Assembly: GCA_016213435.1 (NCBI GenBank)
Contig: JACRAL010000007.1
Coordinates: 1-60,557 of the forward strand
Direction: 5' to 3'
DNA from: Bacteroidota bacterium
GTDB taxonomy: Bacteria > Bacteroidota > Bacteroidia > Palsa-948
DNA length: 60,557 bases
The notes beneath the pieces are model-generated. The model worked only from the letters and a program-made list of their open reading frames with translations, was not told the DNA's origin and ran no database searches. Positions 36,401 through 43,779 of this stretch are shown in pieces. Position 1 is the stretch's first letter; every line of letters starts with the position of its first letter. Both the position numbers and the translations under genes were made by a program.

Positions 36401-36615
36401 ATTTTATTGAAAAGCACACCACTAAAAAAGACTTTGTAAAAGCAAAGATCATGGTAACAAAAGAAGATGTTGCCATTGTAAAAAAACAGATAAAAGAAGT
36501 CTACACCAAAATAATGAACCACGAATTCACCCAAGGCTGCGGTGAAGAAGACTGCAAGTGGTGCAATTTTGTGAATGTTAATCAAACAACATCATCGCTT
36601 TTTGAAACAGAATAG
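33448..36615 (+). CDS. UvrD/Rep-family helicase with C-terminal Fe-S PD-(D/E)XK nuclease
   Basis: A 1055-residue DNA helicase-nuclease with a GTG start. Motif I is GPGTGKTQ, motif II IDEYQDTSGAQ, motif III VVGDDDQCIYEFQGA, motif IV ENYRST and motif VI VGMTRAKEHL. The C-terminus resembles AddB/RecB-type nucleases with VVDYKTGKPE (catalytic Asp and Lys) and a cysteine cluster (CPLTFYYES and CGEEDCKWCNF) suited to a 4Fe-4S cluster. Two stretches around 34600-34635 and 34696-34730 are repeat-derived in-frame inserts (TPAPKGDN and SPIQGVRG). It probably acts in double-strand-break repair. Confidence 0.94.
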   Translation: MKELQTKSHYEKKFNEELARLNAEQRKAVEHIDGPVMVIAGPGTGKTQIIAARIGHILKSDIQIAPHNILCLTYTDAGTVAMRNRLLQFIGPTAYRVNLYTFHAFCNDIIQHNLDYFGKREMEPISELETVQLLREMLDALPPTHALKRLKGEIYYDVPRIKDLFRTMKEEDWTPEHVSAQIDNYLNDLPARDEFIYKKANTKTGVKVGDVKQKDVDAQKEKMELLRATAKLFPKYCEMMKERSRYDYSDMILWVLNAFKKDKNFLSTYQEWYQYFLIDEYQDTSGAQNQLLQLLIDYWEKPNVFVVGDDDQCIYEFQGARVKNMTQFVERYPDIEVVVLKENYRSTQKILDASKAVIDNNVQRLVNQAPLLKKIPNLTKDLISNTPAPKGDNISPSLIQYYNIQHEEASIVEEISNLMSPIQGVRGQDIAILYFKHAQATNIIELLEKKEIPYNVKKKIDILNLIIIQQLLNIFSYLKEEHDKPHSGEHLLFEVMHYSFFNINPKDIAKISVHCGKNHLRWRDFLAQYEELKKLNLENYGSVIFFEENLTRWITEVSNSTLQMLFEKVLNWSGLLKHILDSPDKVWLLQVITTLFDFIKSECAKHPMLSIKQFLEMIQQMREAQISISINKTVYEENGVNLITAHSAKGLEFRYVYLIGCTTDNWEKSRGIMNKFSLPDTLTFTQKDDENKLESARRLFYVGMTRAKEHLQISFAESSNTGKALEHSIYIEEIKAKTDLVIEKRHLSTEKISEYTALALRESKPLNAEVLDKEYMKSIFEKFEMTATHLNKYLQCPLTFYYESVLRVPFAKNEYTAFGTVVHNVLKWLFDEMKSRRGTFPSADEFISEFKKQMKRQRDAFTEQEFTNRIAYGEQIMPDYYNKYVSIWNKNVKTEYTINNIEIDGVPVNGNLDKIEFIENNECNVVDYKTGKPENGLKKINPPSAETQDLAFLHGGDYWRQIVFYKILIDNFKRENWKMLSGEIDFIEKHTTKKDFVKAKIMVTKEDVAIVKKQIKEVYTKIMNHEFTQGCGEEDCKWCNFVNVNQTTSSLFETE

Positions 36616-36618
36616 GCA

Positions 36619-37353
36619 TTATTCAGTCTCCTTCAACAGCCACTTAGTATCATATACCGTTGCATAAGATGCTCCTCTATTCTGTTTGATTGCATAAAAA
36701 CACACATGCCATTTTACAAATATAGGACTTACGCAAAAACCAGCGTAGGCTTTTTTAGTTGTTGAGTCAGATACTTTTTCCATTAGTTTTTTTACTTGAT
36801 AGGTGGTTGTTTTTTGTTGGTGGGCTGCATGGGAGATAAATAACCATACTAACGTGCAACAAAGGATATGATTTCGTTGACTTCGGTTGTTTCTGGCCTG
36901 GCATCTTTCAATGCCGGTAAGTTGTTTTTCTTCTCTATGCAATTGCTCAATTTTCCATCTGAAGGAACTTTTTTCCAAAGTTTCCTCAGCAGATACTTGA
37001 GATAGATCATTGGTGATGATGTATTCCGTGCGATTAGAAATCGTTACCCGGAACAGTTGCACTTTCATGTGCTTTGAAGTCTTTTTGATTTTTATCTTTT
37101 TACCGCATTTCAATTCTTCTTCTGTCCATGCTAAACTTTCTACTGATTGATAAGGACGTACTGCTGAGCTTTCGTCCACTTGTAGGTTCACTTTAATGGG
37201 GCAGTAAAATATCTTTCCTTCGTTTTGCAGCCGAACCATAATCTGAGAGGTGGCATACCCTGTATCAATTAAGACCGTAGAATAAAGTATTCCTCTTTCA
37301 TTGGCTAATGAGAGCATCTCATTGGTGTGATCCAATTTTTGCTTTTCCCATCC
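36619..37353 (-). pseudogene. Truncated DDE transposase, IS4/IS701-like
   Basis: Only the C-terminal part (about 240 codons) remains: a second aspartate in STVLIDTGYATSQIM and the catalytic glutamate region WKIEQLHREEKQLTGIERCQ. The frame is closed by a stop at 37357-37359, so the N-terminal third with the first aspartate is missing. The frame also runs beyond the left inverted repeat (36723) into flanking DNA for about 35 codons. It cannot encode an active enzyme. Confidence 0.85.
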
Positions 37354-37661
37354 TTGTCAGGGTCATATATTATAGGTGTTATGAATGTTTCTGATAATTG
37401 GCGCGACTTCATTCGTAACTTTAATAAAATGGTTTCACGCAAAGCAGGACAAACAGAATTGAGGTTTGAGGACTTACAAGACAAGATTGAAACTAAAAAG
37501 ATTGATAAGCCAAATGACTTTGATATGACACTCAAAGGCATCTTATCCGTACCTTCACCTAAAGAATAAAAATAAAATAGGGGCAATTCACCCATAAAAT
37601 AAATAGTTAGTGTAAATTACTATATCGTTACCATTGTTAATTGTCTCGTGCGTAAGTCCTA
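36723..37661. mobile_element. Decayed insertion sequence with perfect 13-bp terminal inverted repeats
   Basis: The left end TAGGACTTACGCA (36723-36735) and right end TGCGTAAGTCCTA (37649-37661) are perfect complements, 939 bp apart. Inside are a transposase fragment and, on the other strand, a small ORF. No clear target duplication is visible beyond the TA at the ends. The missing 5' part of the transposase gene and the extra ORF suggest internal rearrangement. Confidence 0.85.
37381..37569 (+). CDS. Small hypothetical ORF inside the decayed IS
   Basis: A 62-residue protein from ATG 37381 (MNVSDNWRDFIRNFNKMVSR), ending DMTLKGILSVPSPKE. The composition is protein-like: helical, charged, one tryptophan. 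It occupies the place where the transposase N-terminus should be, on the opposite strand, and might be cargo. It resembles small antitoxin-like proteins in size and charge, but I recognise no family. Confidence 0.45.
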   Translation: MNVSDNWRDFIRNFNKMVSRKAGQTELRFEDLQDKIETKKIDKPNDFDMTLKGILSVPSPKE

Positions 37662-37743
37662 ATTAAATATTTATCTTCGTAATTAATCCATTGCGAAAAC
37701 ATGCAAAAGGAAAGCAGTCGGAGAATTTATTTTTCACATGCCT

Positions 37744-37760
37744 TAGGAATAATATTCCTA
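37744..37760. promoter_or_regulatory. Palindromic operator candidate before the first receiver-CRP gene
   Basis: TAGGAATAATATTCCTA is a perfect 17-bp palindrome centred 56 bp upstream of the ATG at 37808. It differs from the TTGAT-type boxes found elsewhere, so this gene may answer to another regulator or to itself. Confidence 0.5.
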
Positions 37761-37807
37761 CTTAATAAATAAAATATTGGAACAATATTCAATTTAATAC
37801 TTCCGGG

Positions 37808-38866
37808 ATGAAAAGGATTCTCTTAATCGAAGATAATCAAGAGGTGAGAGATAATGCTTCCGAAATTCTTGAACTTGCACACTACAAAGTTTCCATTGCT
37901 AAAAACGGAAAAGAAGGCGTTGAAATCGCCCAAAAAGAAAAATATGACTTAATTATTTGCGATATCATGATGCCTTTGCTTGACGGCTATGGCGTCCTTC
38001 ATCTACTTGCAAAGAACCCGAAAACAGCACATATACCTTTTATTTTTCTTACAGCAAAAGCGGAACGCAACGATCTCAGAAAGGGCATGGAAATGGGTGC
38101 GGATGATTACCTAACCAAACCTTTTGACGATATTGAATTGCTTAATGCAGTAGAAAGCCGTTTGAAAAAATACAACCTGATGAAGCAAGGGTTTTCTAAA
38201 AACATAACAAGCTTGAACGAGTTTATTAAGAGTGGACAAGGGATTGAGCACTTGAAAAAACTTTCCGAAGATCGTGATATTACAATTTACAAGAAAAAAG
38301 AATGCATCTATACAGAAGCAAACTACCCTAAAGGAATCTTCTTGGTAGTCAAAGGGAAAGTAAAAGCTTACAAAACTCATGAGCAGGGAAAAGAATTCAT
38401 TACAGGTCTTTACAAAGAAGGAGATTTTTTTGGATACATGGCTTTACTTGAACACGGAAAATATACTGATTCTGCAATGACGTTAGAAGACTCGGAAGTA
38501 TGTTTGATTCCAAAAGAAGATTTCTTCTCTCTCATCTACAAAAATGCGGACGTATCTCAAAAATTGATCAAGTTATTATCAGATAATCTACAAGAGAAGG
38601 AAAATCTTCTCATTAAATTGGCATATAACTCTGTAAGAAAACGTGTTGCCGAAGCACTTGTCACGCTTTACAACCGCTACAAAAAAGAGGACGATCAACA
38701 ATTCAGCATAAATATCTCGCGAGAAGATTTAGCAAACCTCGCAGGTACAGCCACAGAAACCACCATCCGAACACTAAGCGATTTCAAAGCAGAAGGGCTG
38801 ATTGAAATAAAAGGCGGAACAATTGCTATTGCAAATTACATCAAGCTCAGTAAGATGAAAAACTGA
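37808..38866 (+). CDS. Response regulator with CRP/FNR effector domain, copy 1
   Basis: A 352-residue transcription factor: receiver with phospho-acceptor D52 (LIICDIMMPLLDGY) and lysine in YLTKPFDD, a cyclic-nucleotide-like beta roll (about 150-260), and a Crp-type HTH (SREDLANLAGTATETTIRTL). The beta roll (GDFFGYMALLEHGKYTDSAM) lacks the arginine-serine pair that binds cAMP, and there is no N-terminal cysteine cluster for Fe-S. The recognition helix keeps E317 and R321 in the FNR-like E-x-x-x-R frame, with isoleucine where FNR has serine. A paralog lies at 44914-45972. Confidence 0.92.
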   Translation: MKRILLIEDNQEVRDNASEILELAHYKVSIAKNGKEGVEIAQKEKYDLIICDIMMPLLDGYGVLHLLAKNPKTAHIPFIFLTAKAERNDLRKGMEMGADDYLTKPFDDIELLNAVESRLKKYNLMKQGFSKNITSLNEFIKSGQGIEHLKKLSEDRDITIYKKKECIYTEANYPKGIFLVVKGKVKAYKTHEQGKEFITGLYKEGDFFGYMALLEHGKYTDSAMTLEDSEVCLIPKEDFFSLIYKNADVSQKLIKLLSDNLQEKENLLIKLAYNSVRKRVAEALVTLYNRYKKEDDQQFSINISREDLANLAGTATETTIRTLSDFKAEGLIEIKGGTIAIANYIKLSKMKN

Positions 38867-38881
38867 GCGCATTAATTACTT

Positions 38882-38947
38882 CTGATTCCGATCATCACCA
38901 CACCTGACGCCAATCATTCCCTTTACCTTATTTTGGAAATATGTTTA
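38882..38947 (+). promoter_or_regulatory. FNR-like box plus -7 element for the doxX-usp operon
   Basis: Box CTGATTCCGATCAT at 38882-38895; -7 element TATGTTTA at 38940-38947; centre distance 55 bp. The ATG follows at 38964. Confidence 0.65.
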
Positions 38948-38963
38948 CATAAAAATCCAAAGG

Positions 38964-39413
38964 ATGCACACCATTTTTTATCATCACGAAGTTGCAGCGG
39001 CATTGCTTGCACGTATTTTTTTGGGGCTGTTATTTTTTTTTCAGGGAATTGATGCTGTATTTAACATACAAATCCGTGGTGTTCTTCGAACCATTGAAGA
39101 GCCAATGTCAAAAATAGGAGTTCCAAAGTTTTTAATCATAACAGGGACATGGTTCGCTTGTTATATTGAACTTATAGGAGGATTTTTACTCATCATAGGT
39201 TTTGCAAAATACTATGTGATGTATTTGCTTGGGCTCGATCTAATCATTGCTTCAATCGCATTGAGCATAATGAAAGCTATGTGGGACATGCAATTTATAT
39301 TTCCACGATTTGCAATTCTTATATTTCTACTTGTAATCCCATCCGATTGGGATGTCGTATCTGTGGATTATGTTTGGTCAATTATAAAGTTTTTCAGATC
39401 ACTCACCCATTAA
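38964..39413 (+). CDS. DoxX family membrane protein
   Basis: A 149-residue protein with four predicted membrane helices (LLARIFLGLLFFFQGIDAVF; ITGTWFACYIELIGGFLLII; MYLLGLDLIIASIALSI; FAILIFLLVIPSDW). The first helix carries the DoxX-type ARIFLGLLFF pattern. DoxX proteins are linked to redox homeostasis at the inner membrane, though their reaction is not firmly known. It is first of four closely spaced genes (doxX, usp, unknown, site-2 protease) driven by the FNR-like promoter at 38882. Confidence 0.85.
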   Translation: MHTIFYHHEVAAALLARIFLGLLFFFQGIDAVFNIQIRGVLRTIEEPMSKIGVPKFLIITGTWFACYIELIGGFLLIIGFAKYYVMYLLGLDLIIASIALSIMKAMWDMQFIFPRFAILIFLLVIPSDWDVVSVDYVWSIIKFFRSLTH

Positions 39414-39424
39414 GGTAAAATATA

Positions 39425-40249
39425 ATGAAAACAATTCTTGTTCCCACGGATTATTCTAACAGTGCAAACAACGCATTGCAATATGCAGTTGAACTTGCAC
39501 AATTCAGTCAGGCAACAATAATCCTGCTTCATGCTTACCAGATTCCTATTCCTACAGGGGAAGTTCCTGTGATGATGATTGCCCCGCAAGAACTGGAAGA
39601 GGATAATTCTATGAGGATTAAAAAACTCGAGAGAGAAGTAATTTCCAGAATTTCAGGAAATATAAAGATTGAATCTGTCGTGAGAGCAGGATTTGTCCCG
39701 GATGAAATCATGGATGTGGCAAAAGAAAAAAGCGCTGATCTGATCGTGATGGGTGTGACCGGAAGCGGCAAACTTGGAGATGCTTTGATAGGCAGCAACA
39801 CCATCTCTGTAATCAAACATTCACAAATACCTGTTCTTGCAATTCCTAAAGATACACGATACAAAAAAATACAAAAGATTGTGCTGGCTTACGATTATCA
39901 TCATGAAATGAAAGAAAATGTTATGAAAAAGTTCAAAGAATTTGTAGAACTATTTAAAGCGAAGGTTTTGGTGCTGAATGTGGTATCACCCACTGAAGTT
40001 CCTGCTTACGAAAAAGCTGTAGTAGGTGTGACGATTGAAAATTCGCTCAAAGACACAGAACACACAGTTTTTTTTCCTTCAGCCGAAGACATTTCTGAAG
40101 AAATAAATGAATTCGCAGATGCACATCAATGCGACTTGCTGGTAATGGTTCCTCATAAACACAAATTGCTTGAAAGACTTTTTCGAAAAAGCAATACAAA
40201 ACAAATGTCATTCCATACGCATATTCCCTTACTTACACTACACGACTAA
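39425..40249 (+). CDS. Universal stress protein with two Usp domains, copy 1
   Basis: A 274-residue tandem-domain UspA protein. The first domain starts MKTILVPTDYSNSANNAL and has the nucleotide-loop pattern GVTGSGKLGDALIGSNT. The second begins near residue 148 (KIVLAYDYHHE) and ends LLVMVPHKHKLLERLF, without the glycine loop. Usp proteins accumulate in growth arrest and low oxygen. It lies 11 bp after doxX; the stop is followed after 10 bp by the next gene. Confidence 0.92.
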   Translation: MKTILVPTDYSNSANNALQYAVELAQFSQATIILLHAYQIPIPTGEVPVMMIAPQELEEDNSMRIKKLEREVISRISGNIKIESVVRAGFVPDEIMDVAKEKSADLIVMGVTGSGKLGDALIGSNTISVIKHSQIPVLAIPKDTRYKKIQKIVLAYDYHHEMKENVMKKFKEFVELFKAKVLVLNVVSPTEVPAYEKAVVGVTIENSLKDTEHTVFFPSAEDISEEINEFADAHQCDLLVMVPHKHKLLERLFRKSNTKQMSFHTHIPLLTLHD

Positions 40250-40259
40250 AAATATTCTT

Positions 40260-40664
40260 ATGAAAATCATCATCAACGACCACAGAAAAATTTTCGCGAT
40301 TCAGAAAGAATTTAGCGAACAATTTAAAAAATTAAAGATTGAGTTTTTTTCCAGACCTCATAAATCAGGAGCCCCATCATCAAAAAAAATGATGAAGCGC
40401 CATTCAAAAACATTAGGTGAATGCAGAGTTGTTCACACAAAAGGCATGCTGAGTATCACACCCGGCATGACAGTGGCAGATTTGGAGCAAAATTTCCAAA
40501 ACATCTATGGATTATCTGTTCAGGTATTCAGAAAATCAGGAAATTCATGGCTCGAAACAACTGCAACAGACGGATGGACGCTTGAAGAACAGAACAAATA
40601 CGATGAAACATTATCAGCTTATTCCTCACAAAAAGAACTCATTGCCCATAACCAGGAAGCATAA
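40260..40664 (+). CDS. Unknown 134-residue protein in the doxX-usp operon
   Basis: I chose ATG 40260 (MKIIINDHRKIFAIQKEFSE), since the frame upstream overlaps usp. The N-terminal 50 residues are basic and helical. The rest (GMLSITPGMTVADLEQNFQN..GLSVQVFRKSGNSWLETTATDGWTLEEQ) looks like a small alpha/beta domain. It lies between usp and the site-2 protease with spacings of 10 and 4 bp, so it shares their regulation. I cannot name a family; proteins with this ending occur beside stress genes in Bacteroidota. Confidence 0.75.
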   Translation: MKIIINDHRKIFAIQKEFSEQFKKLKIEFFSRPHKSGAPSSKKMMKRHSKTLGECRVVHTKGMLSITPGMTVADLEQNFQNIYGLSVQVFRKSGNSWLETTATDGWTLEEQNKYDETLSAYSSQKELIAHNQEA

Positions 40665-40668
40665 TGAA

Positions 40669-41802
40669 ATGAGCGGGTCACTTTTTATCGGAAAAATTTC
40701 AGGCATAAAGATTTTTATTCATTGGACATTTATTTTTCTTATCGGATGGATTTTAATGGAGAATGTCAGAGCAGGGAGAAATATTTTTAATTTTATTTAT
40801 ACTCTTGTCTTTGTTCTATCGATTTTTATTTGCATTACTCTTCACGAATTAGGCCATGCTCTTACTGCAAAATATTTTCACTATTACACAAAAGATATTA
40901 CTCTTCTTCCCATAGGTGGCATGGCGCGAATGGATGAGATTCCTGAAAATCCCAAACATGAGCTTTTGGTTGCACTTGCAGGACCTGCGGTAAATATTTT
41001 AATCTCATTATTATTATATCCGTTAGTTTATTGGTTCGGAAACATACCAACATTTCTTACCACCCTTTTTGACTCCGGGGATACCGTTCTTTTTAGCATT
41101 CTAACAACAAATCTCATTCTTGCTTTTTTTAATTTAATTCCTGCTTTCCCAATGGATGGCGGTCGTGCATTGCGTGCCGGTCTTTCATTTTTTACTGACA
41201 GAGTAAAGGCGACAACCATAGCAGCAAAAATAGGGCAAGCTATTTCAATACTCTTTTTCTTTACCGGATTTATTTTCAATCCGTTTTTGTCAGTTATCGG
41301 AATTTTTATCTTTCTAATGGCGCAAACAGAAAGCGACTATGTGCAATCAAAATCTCTACTTCATGATTATAGAGTTAGCGATGTAGTGATGAAAAAATAT
41401 TTTTCACTTCATGTATCTGATACTATTTCGGATGCAGTAAGACTTCTTCTAGATGTTCAGGCAACCGGTTTTTTGATTATGGAAAATAACAATGTTGTAG
41501 GAACACTTGACAGAGATAGGATCATTCATGTGCTTTCGGAACAAGGGAAAGATGTACCCCTTATACTTGCAATGAACACAAGATTGAAATTTCTTTCCCC
41601 AGAGATGTCTCTCGACAAGATTTTTTCTGAGTTCAAATCGAGCGAAAACGCCATTCTTCCGGTTCTACAAAACAATGAACTAATAGGAGTAGTCGACCTA
41701 AATAACATTCTTGAACTTATATTGTCACGAACAGCAGAAAAGAATTTTGCCGATCATTACCAAAAATTCATTAAACCGAAAAATGTGGTCAGTATAAAAT
41801 AA
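40669..41802 (+). CDS. Site-2 protease (M50 family) with CBS domains
   Basis: A 377-residue intramembrane zinc metalloprotease. ATG 40669 starts MSGSLFIGKISGIKIFIHWT, the normal start of SpoIVFB-like S2Ps; the longer frame overlaps the previous gene. The zinc site HELGH has H59 and H63; the third ligand lies in NLIPAFPMDGGRALRAG. Six or so membrane helices are followed by paired CBS domains (about 240-360), which bind adenosyl ligands and would couple proteolysis to energy charge. It is last in the FNR-box operon. Confidence 0.92.
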   Translation: MSGSLFIGKISGIKIFIHWTFIFLIGWILMENVRAGRNIFNFIYTLVFVLSIFICITLHELGHALTAKYFHYYTKDITLLPIGGMARMDEIPENPKHELLVALAGPAVNILISLLLYPLVYWFGNIPTFLTTLFDSGDTVLFSILTTNLILAFFNLIPAFPMDGGRALRAGLSFFTDRVKATTIAAKIGQAISILFFFTGFIFNPFLSVIGIFIFLMAQTESDYVQSKSLLHDYRVSDVVMKKYFSLHVSDTISDAVRLLLDVQATGFLIMENNNVVGTLDRDRIIHVLSEQGKDVPLILAMNTRLKFLSPEMSLDKIFSEFKSSENAILPVLQNNELIGVVDLNNILELILSRTAEKNFADHYQKFIKPKNVVSIK

Positions 41803-41843
41803 ATTTAGCATGATTTGTTTTTATGATAGAGAAACTTTCATAT

Positions 41844-42233
41844 CTATTTTTTAATCCGCTCTTTTAATTTTTCAATAAGCGCTTTTTCTTTTTTATTGGT
41901 TTTGTGATAAGCGTTTGCAATTTCTTTGGCAACATGCAGGCAAACTTTTTTCATTTTCTCGTCAAAAGCCATATGATGTTCTTCAACAAAATCGATAAAG
42001 GAATTGAATGCTGCTTCAGCATCACCAATTTCTTCGTCTAAATAATCGAATTCCATTTCGGCATAATAGGCAGTATCAGTGCCGAATTCATCTTTGTGCT
42101 TTTCTGCAGGCACAAGTTCTTTTCTCACAATTTCATGCAATGCCTTTTTTTCTGCGGGTGTAATTACTCCATCAATATCAGCAACTGCATAAAGCAGTTT
42201 TCCTAGTTCAGAATAGAAATCCTTATATAACAT
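41844..42233 (-). CDS. TerB-like protein
   Basis: A 129-residue all-helical protein of the TerB/DjlA-N type. It contains the pattern LYAVADIDGVITPAEKKALHEIV, in which acidic residues bind metal, followed by a second helical half (FIDFVEEHHMAFDEKMKKVCLHVAKEIA). Function in tellurite or phage stress is known for relatives only by association. It has its own FNR-like promoter on the minus strand (42308-42373). Confidence 0.82.
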   Translation of the reverse strand: MLYKDFYSELGKLLYAVADIDGVITPAEKKALHEIVRKELVPAEKHKDEFGTDTAYYAEMEFDYLDEEIGDAEAAFNSFIDFVEEHHMAFDEKMKKVCLHVAKEIANAYHKTNKKEKALIEKLKERIKK

Positions 42234-42307
42234 GAATAATAATTTATTGATTACGACTTAGAATGCACTATAAAATTTATTACGAAATAATTTATCAATC
42301 TAAAGTT

Positions 42308-42373
42308 CAAAATAAGCACATACATTAATCATAGTGAATGATAAAGGTCAAACGCATCCATGATCCTTGTCAT
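42308..42373 (-). promoter_or_regulatory. FNR-like box plus -7 element for the TerB-like gene
   Basis: Minus-strand box ATGATCCTTGTCAT at 42360-42373 and -7 TTATTTTG at 42308-42315; centre distance 55 bp. The ATG is at 42233, about 70 nt after the expected start of transcription. Confidence 0.55.
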
Positions 42374-42444
42374 GGTAAAATTTACATTTATTAAACAATA
42401 AGAAAGAATAATAGATTTCTGTTTTTTTGAAAGCATCATCACAA

Positions 42445-42930
42445 TTAAATCTCTGCTATGAGCACTGTGTAGTTTTTTCCATATACTCTTGCGCAGGCAG
42501 GACAAGTAGTATAAAAGAAATATAGCTTTTTCATCTGCTTCCCTTTTGCTTGAACAAATGCTTTCATTTCTCTTGTCCATTTCCCAACATTATTAAAAGA
42601 ACCTTCAAAGACTTTTGATAAATAGTTACCTGACATTTTAACCATCTCAGATCCAGAAACTTCTTTACTGACCGCAATATAAATTTCTGCTCCCCATAGA
42701 GAATTCTCATCAGACAGCATAAGCGGTTCGGCAACTTTGGCTCCGGCCTTCTCGATTTTGTCCATGTTCCTTTTCATCATTTTTCCGAAATTTAAAGGAA
42801 TATGAAAGATACTGATCACATGATCTTTTAAAAATAATTTTTCCTTAAAATTTATTTCCTTGCTCTCCCAAGGATCAGGATTAAACCTTTTACAACATCC
42901 TGTTTCTTCATTCCCCTGTAATGTCTTCAT
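42445..42930 (-). CDS. Conserved GyrI-like/hydrolase-annotated protein
   Basis: A 161-residue soluble protein of a family found in Bacteroidota and Proteobacteria, often labelled hydrolase without proof. It starts with a C-C...F-x-P-x-P-W pattern (CCKRFNPDPWESKEINF), has PLNFGKMMKRN, and ends with YTTCPACARVYGKNYTV, a Cys-x-x-Cys pair that could bind zinc or be redox-active. It lies 70 bp downstream of the CDP-alcohol phosphatidyltransferase gene on the same strand and may share its FNR-box promoter. Confidence 0.8.
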   Translation of the reverse strand: MKTLQGNEETGCCKRFNPDPWESKEINFKEKLFLKDHVISIFHIPLNFGKMMKRNMDKIEKAGAKVAEPLMLSDENSLWGAEIYIAVSKEVSGSEMVKMSGNYLSKVFEGSFNNVGKWTREMKAFVQAKGKQMKKLYFFYTTCPACARVYGKNYTVLIAEI

Positions 42931-42999
42931 ATCTAATATGTGTTATAGTGTTTTTTTCTAAAATATCGAAAGTATCTCCTTCATGTACTGCCAATTAAA

Positions 43000-43601
43000 T
43001 TATTTTTTTTCTTTCTCTCTTTTCATTACCCAATAAATCCCTCTGACGTTTGCTTCCCATTTCGGCAAAGCAAAGAGAAGTATTATTTCTTCTGCTAAAT
43101 CCAAGATGGTTATTATGGCAGCAGTATAAAACAAAAAATATAGAGGCTCAGGAAGAAAGAAAATTAAAATCAGAAAAACTCCTTGAAATACAGCTGCTAT
43201 CTTTGCAAGATAAGTGTGGAAACTGGAAACTTTTCCATATCGAATAAGAGCAAAGATATTTTGCAAAACAAAAAAAAAATAAGTATACAGATAATTAATA
43301 TTTCGTCCTTAATGAACTGTATTTTGAATACAAAAACCCCTACAATGGCTGCAGTAATAGTGAGATCATCACCGATAGAATCTAATTTTGAACCCATTAT
43401 GCTGTTCACTCTATAAAGCCTGGCAAGAGTTCCGTCAATAGAATCTGTGAAAAAGCTTACAAAGAGCAGCCATTTAAACAGATCCTGCTGATCTTTTAAA
43501 ATCAAAAATATTAACATTGGAGCAGCAAAAATTCTGTAAATAGTAATGCTGTTTATTATCCTGTAACTGAGCTTATGCATTAACAATGAATCTATCTTCA
43601 T
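43000..43601 (-). pseudogene. CDP-alcohol phosphatidyltransferase gene with a homopolymer frameshift
   Basis: The first part (start near 43601, MKIDSLLMHKLSYR) contains the full motif D-G-x2-A-R-x8-G-x3-D-x3-D (SIDGTLARLYRVNSIMGSKLDS). The frame then runs out near 43197. The remaining membrane helices (ALIRYGKVSSFHTYLAKIAA to EKEKK) are encoded in another frame down to 43000. The two join at a run of ten A on the plus strand (43270-43279, T10 in the mRNA). Removing or adding a base restores one protein of about 200 residues with the family's usual helices. Confidence 0.85.
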
Positions 43602-43654
43602 ATAAAAATTAATAAAACACTGCACTCGTTCAGGATTAAACCTGTATTGAGGAA

Positions 43655-43720
43655 CAAATGTATGCCCGCTCTATATTTAACGAAATGACAAGTGTCATTT
43701 ATATGATTGACGAGCATCAT
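43655..43720 (-). promoter_or_regulatory. FNR-like box plus -7 element for the phosphatidyltransferase gene
   Basis: Box TTGACGAGCATCAT at 43707-43720; minus-strand -7 TACATTTG (perfect) at 43655-43662; centre distance 55 bp. Confidence 0.68.
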
Positions 43721-43750
43721 TCAGATAGGGTCACAATTGAAATAGTTTTG
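43685..43750 (+). promoter_or_regulatory. FNR-like box plus -7 element for the eRF1-like gene
   Basis: Box ATGACAAGTGTCAT (perfect palindrome) at 43685-43698; -7 TAGTTTTG (perfect) at 43743-43750; centre distance 55 bp. It interlocks with the opposite-facing unit at 43655-43720. Confidence 0.72.
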
Positions 43751-43779
43751 TTTAAATTAAAATCTCGAAACATATTCTT

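Noticed and set aside
37305-37595. 96-residue minus-strand ORF in the decayed IS
   Set aside because: It is the complement of the more protein-like plus-strand ORF and does not continue the transposase frame.
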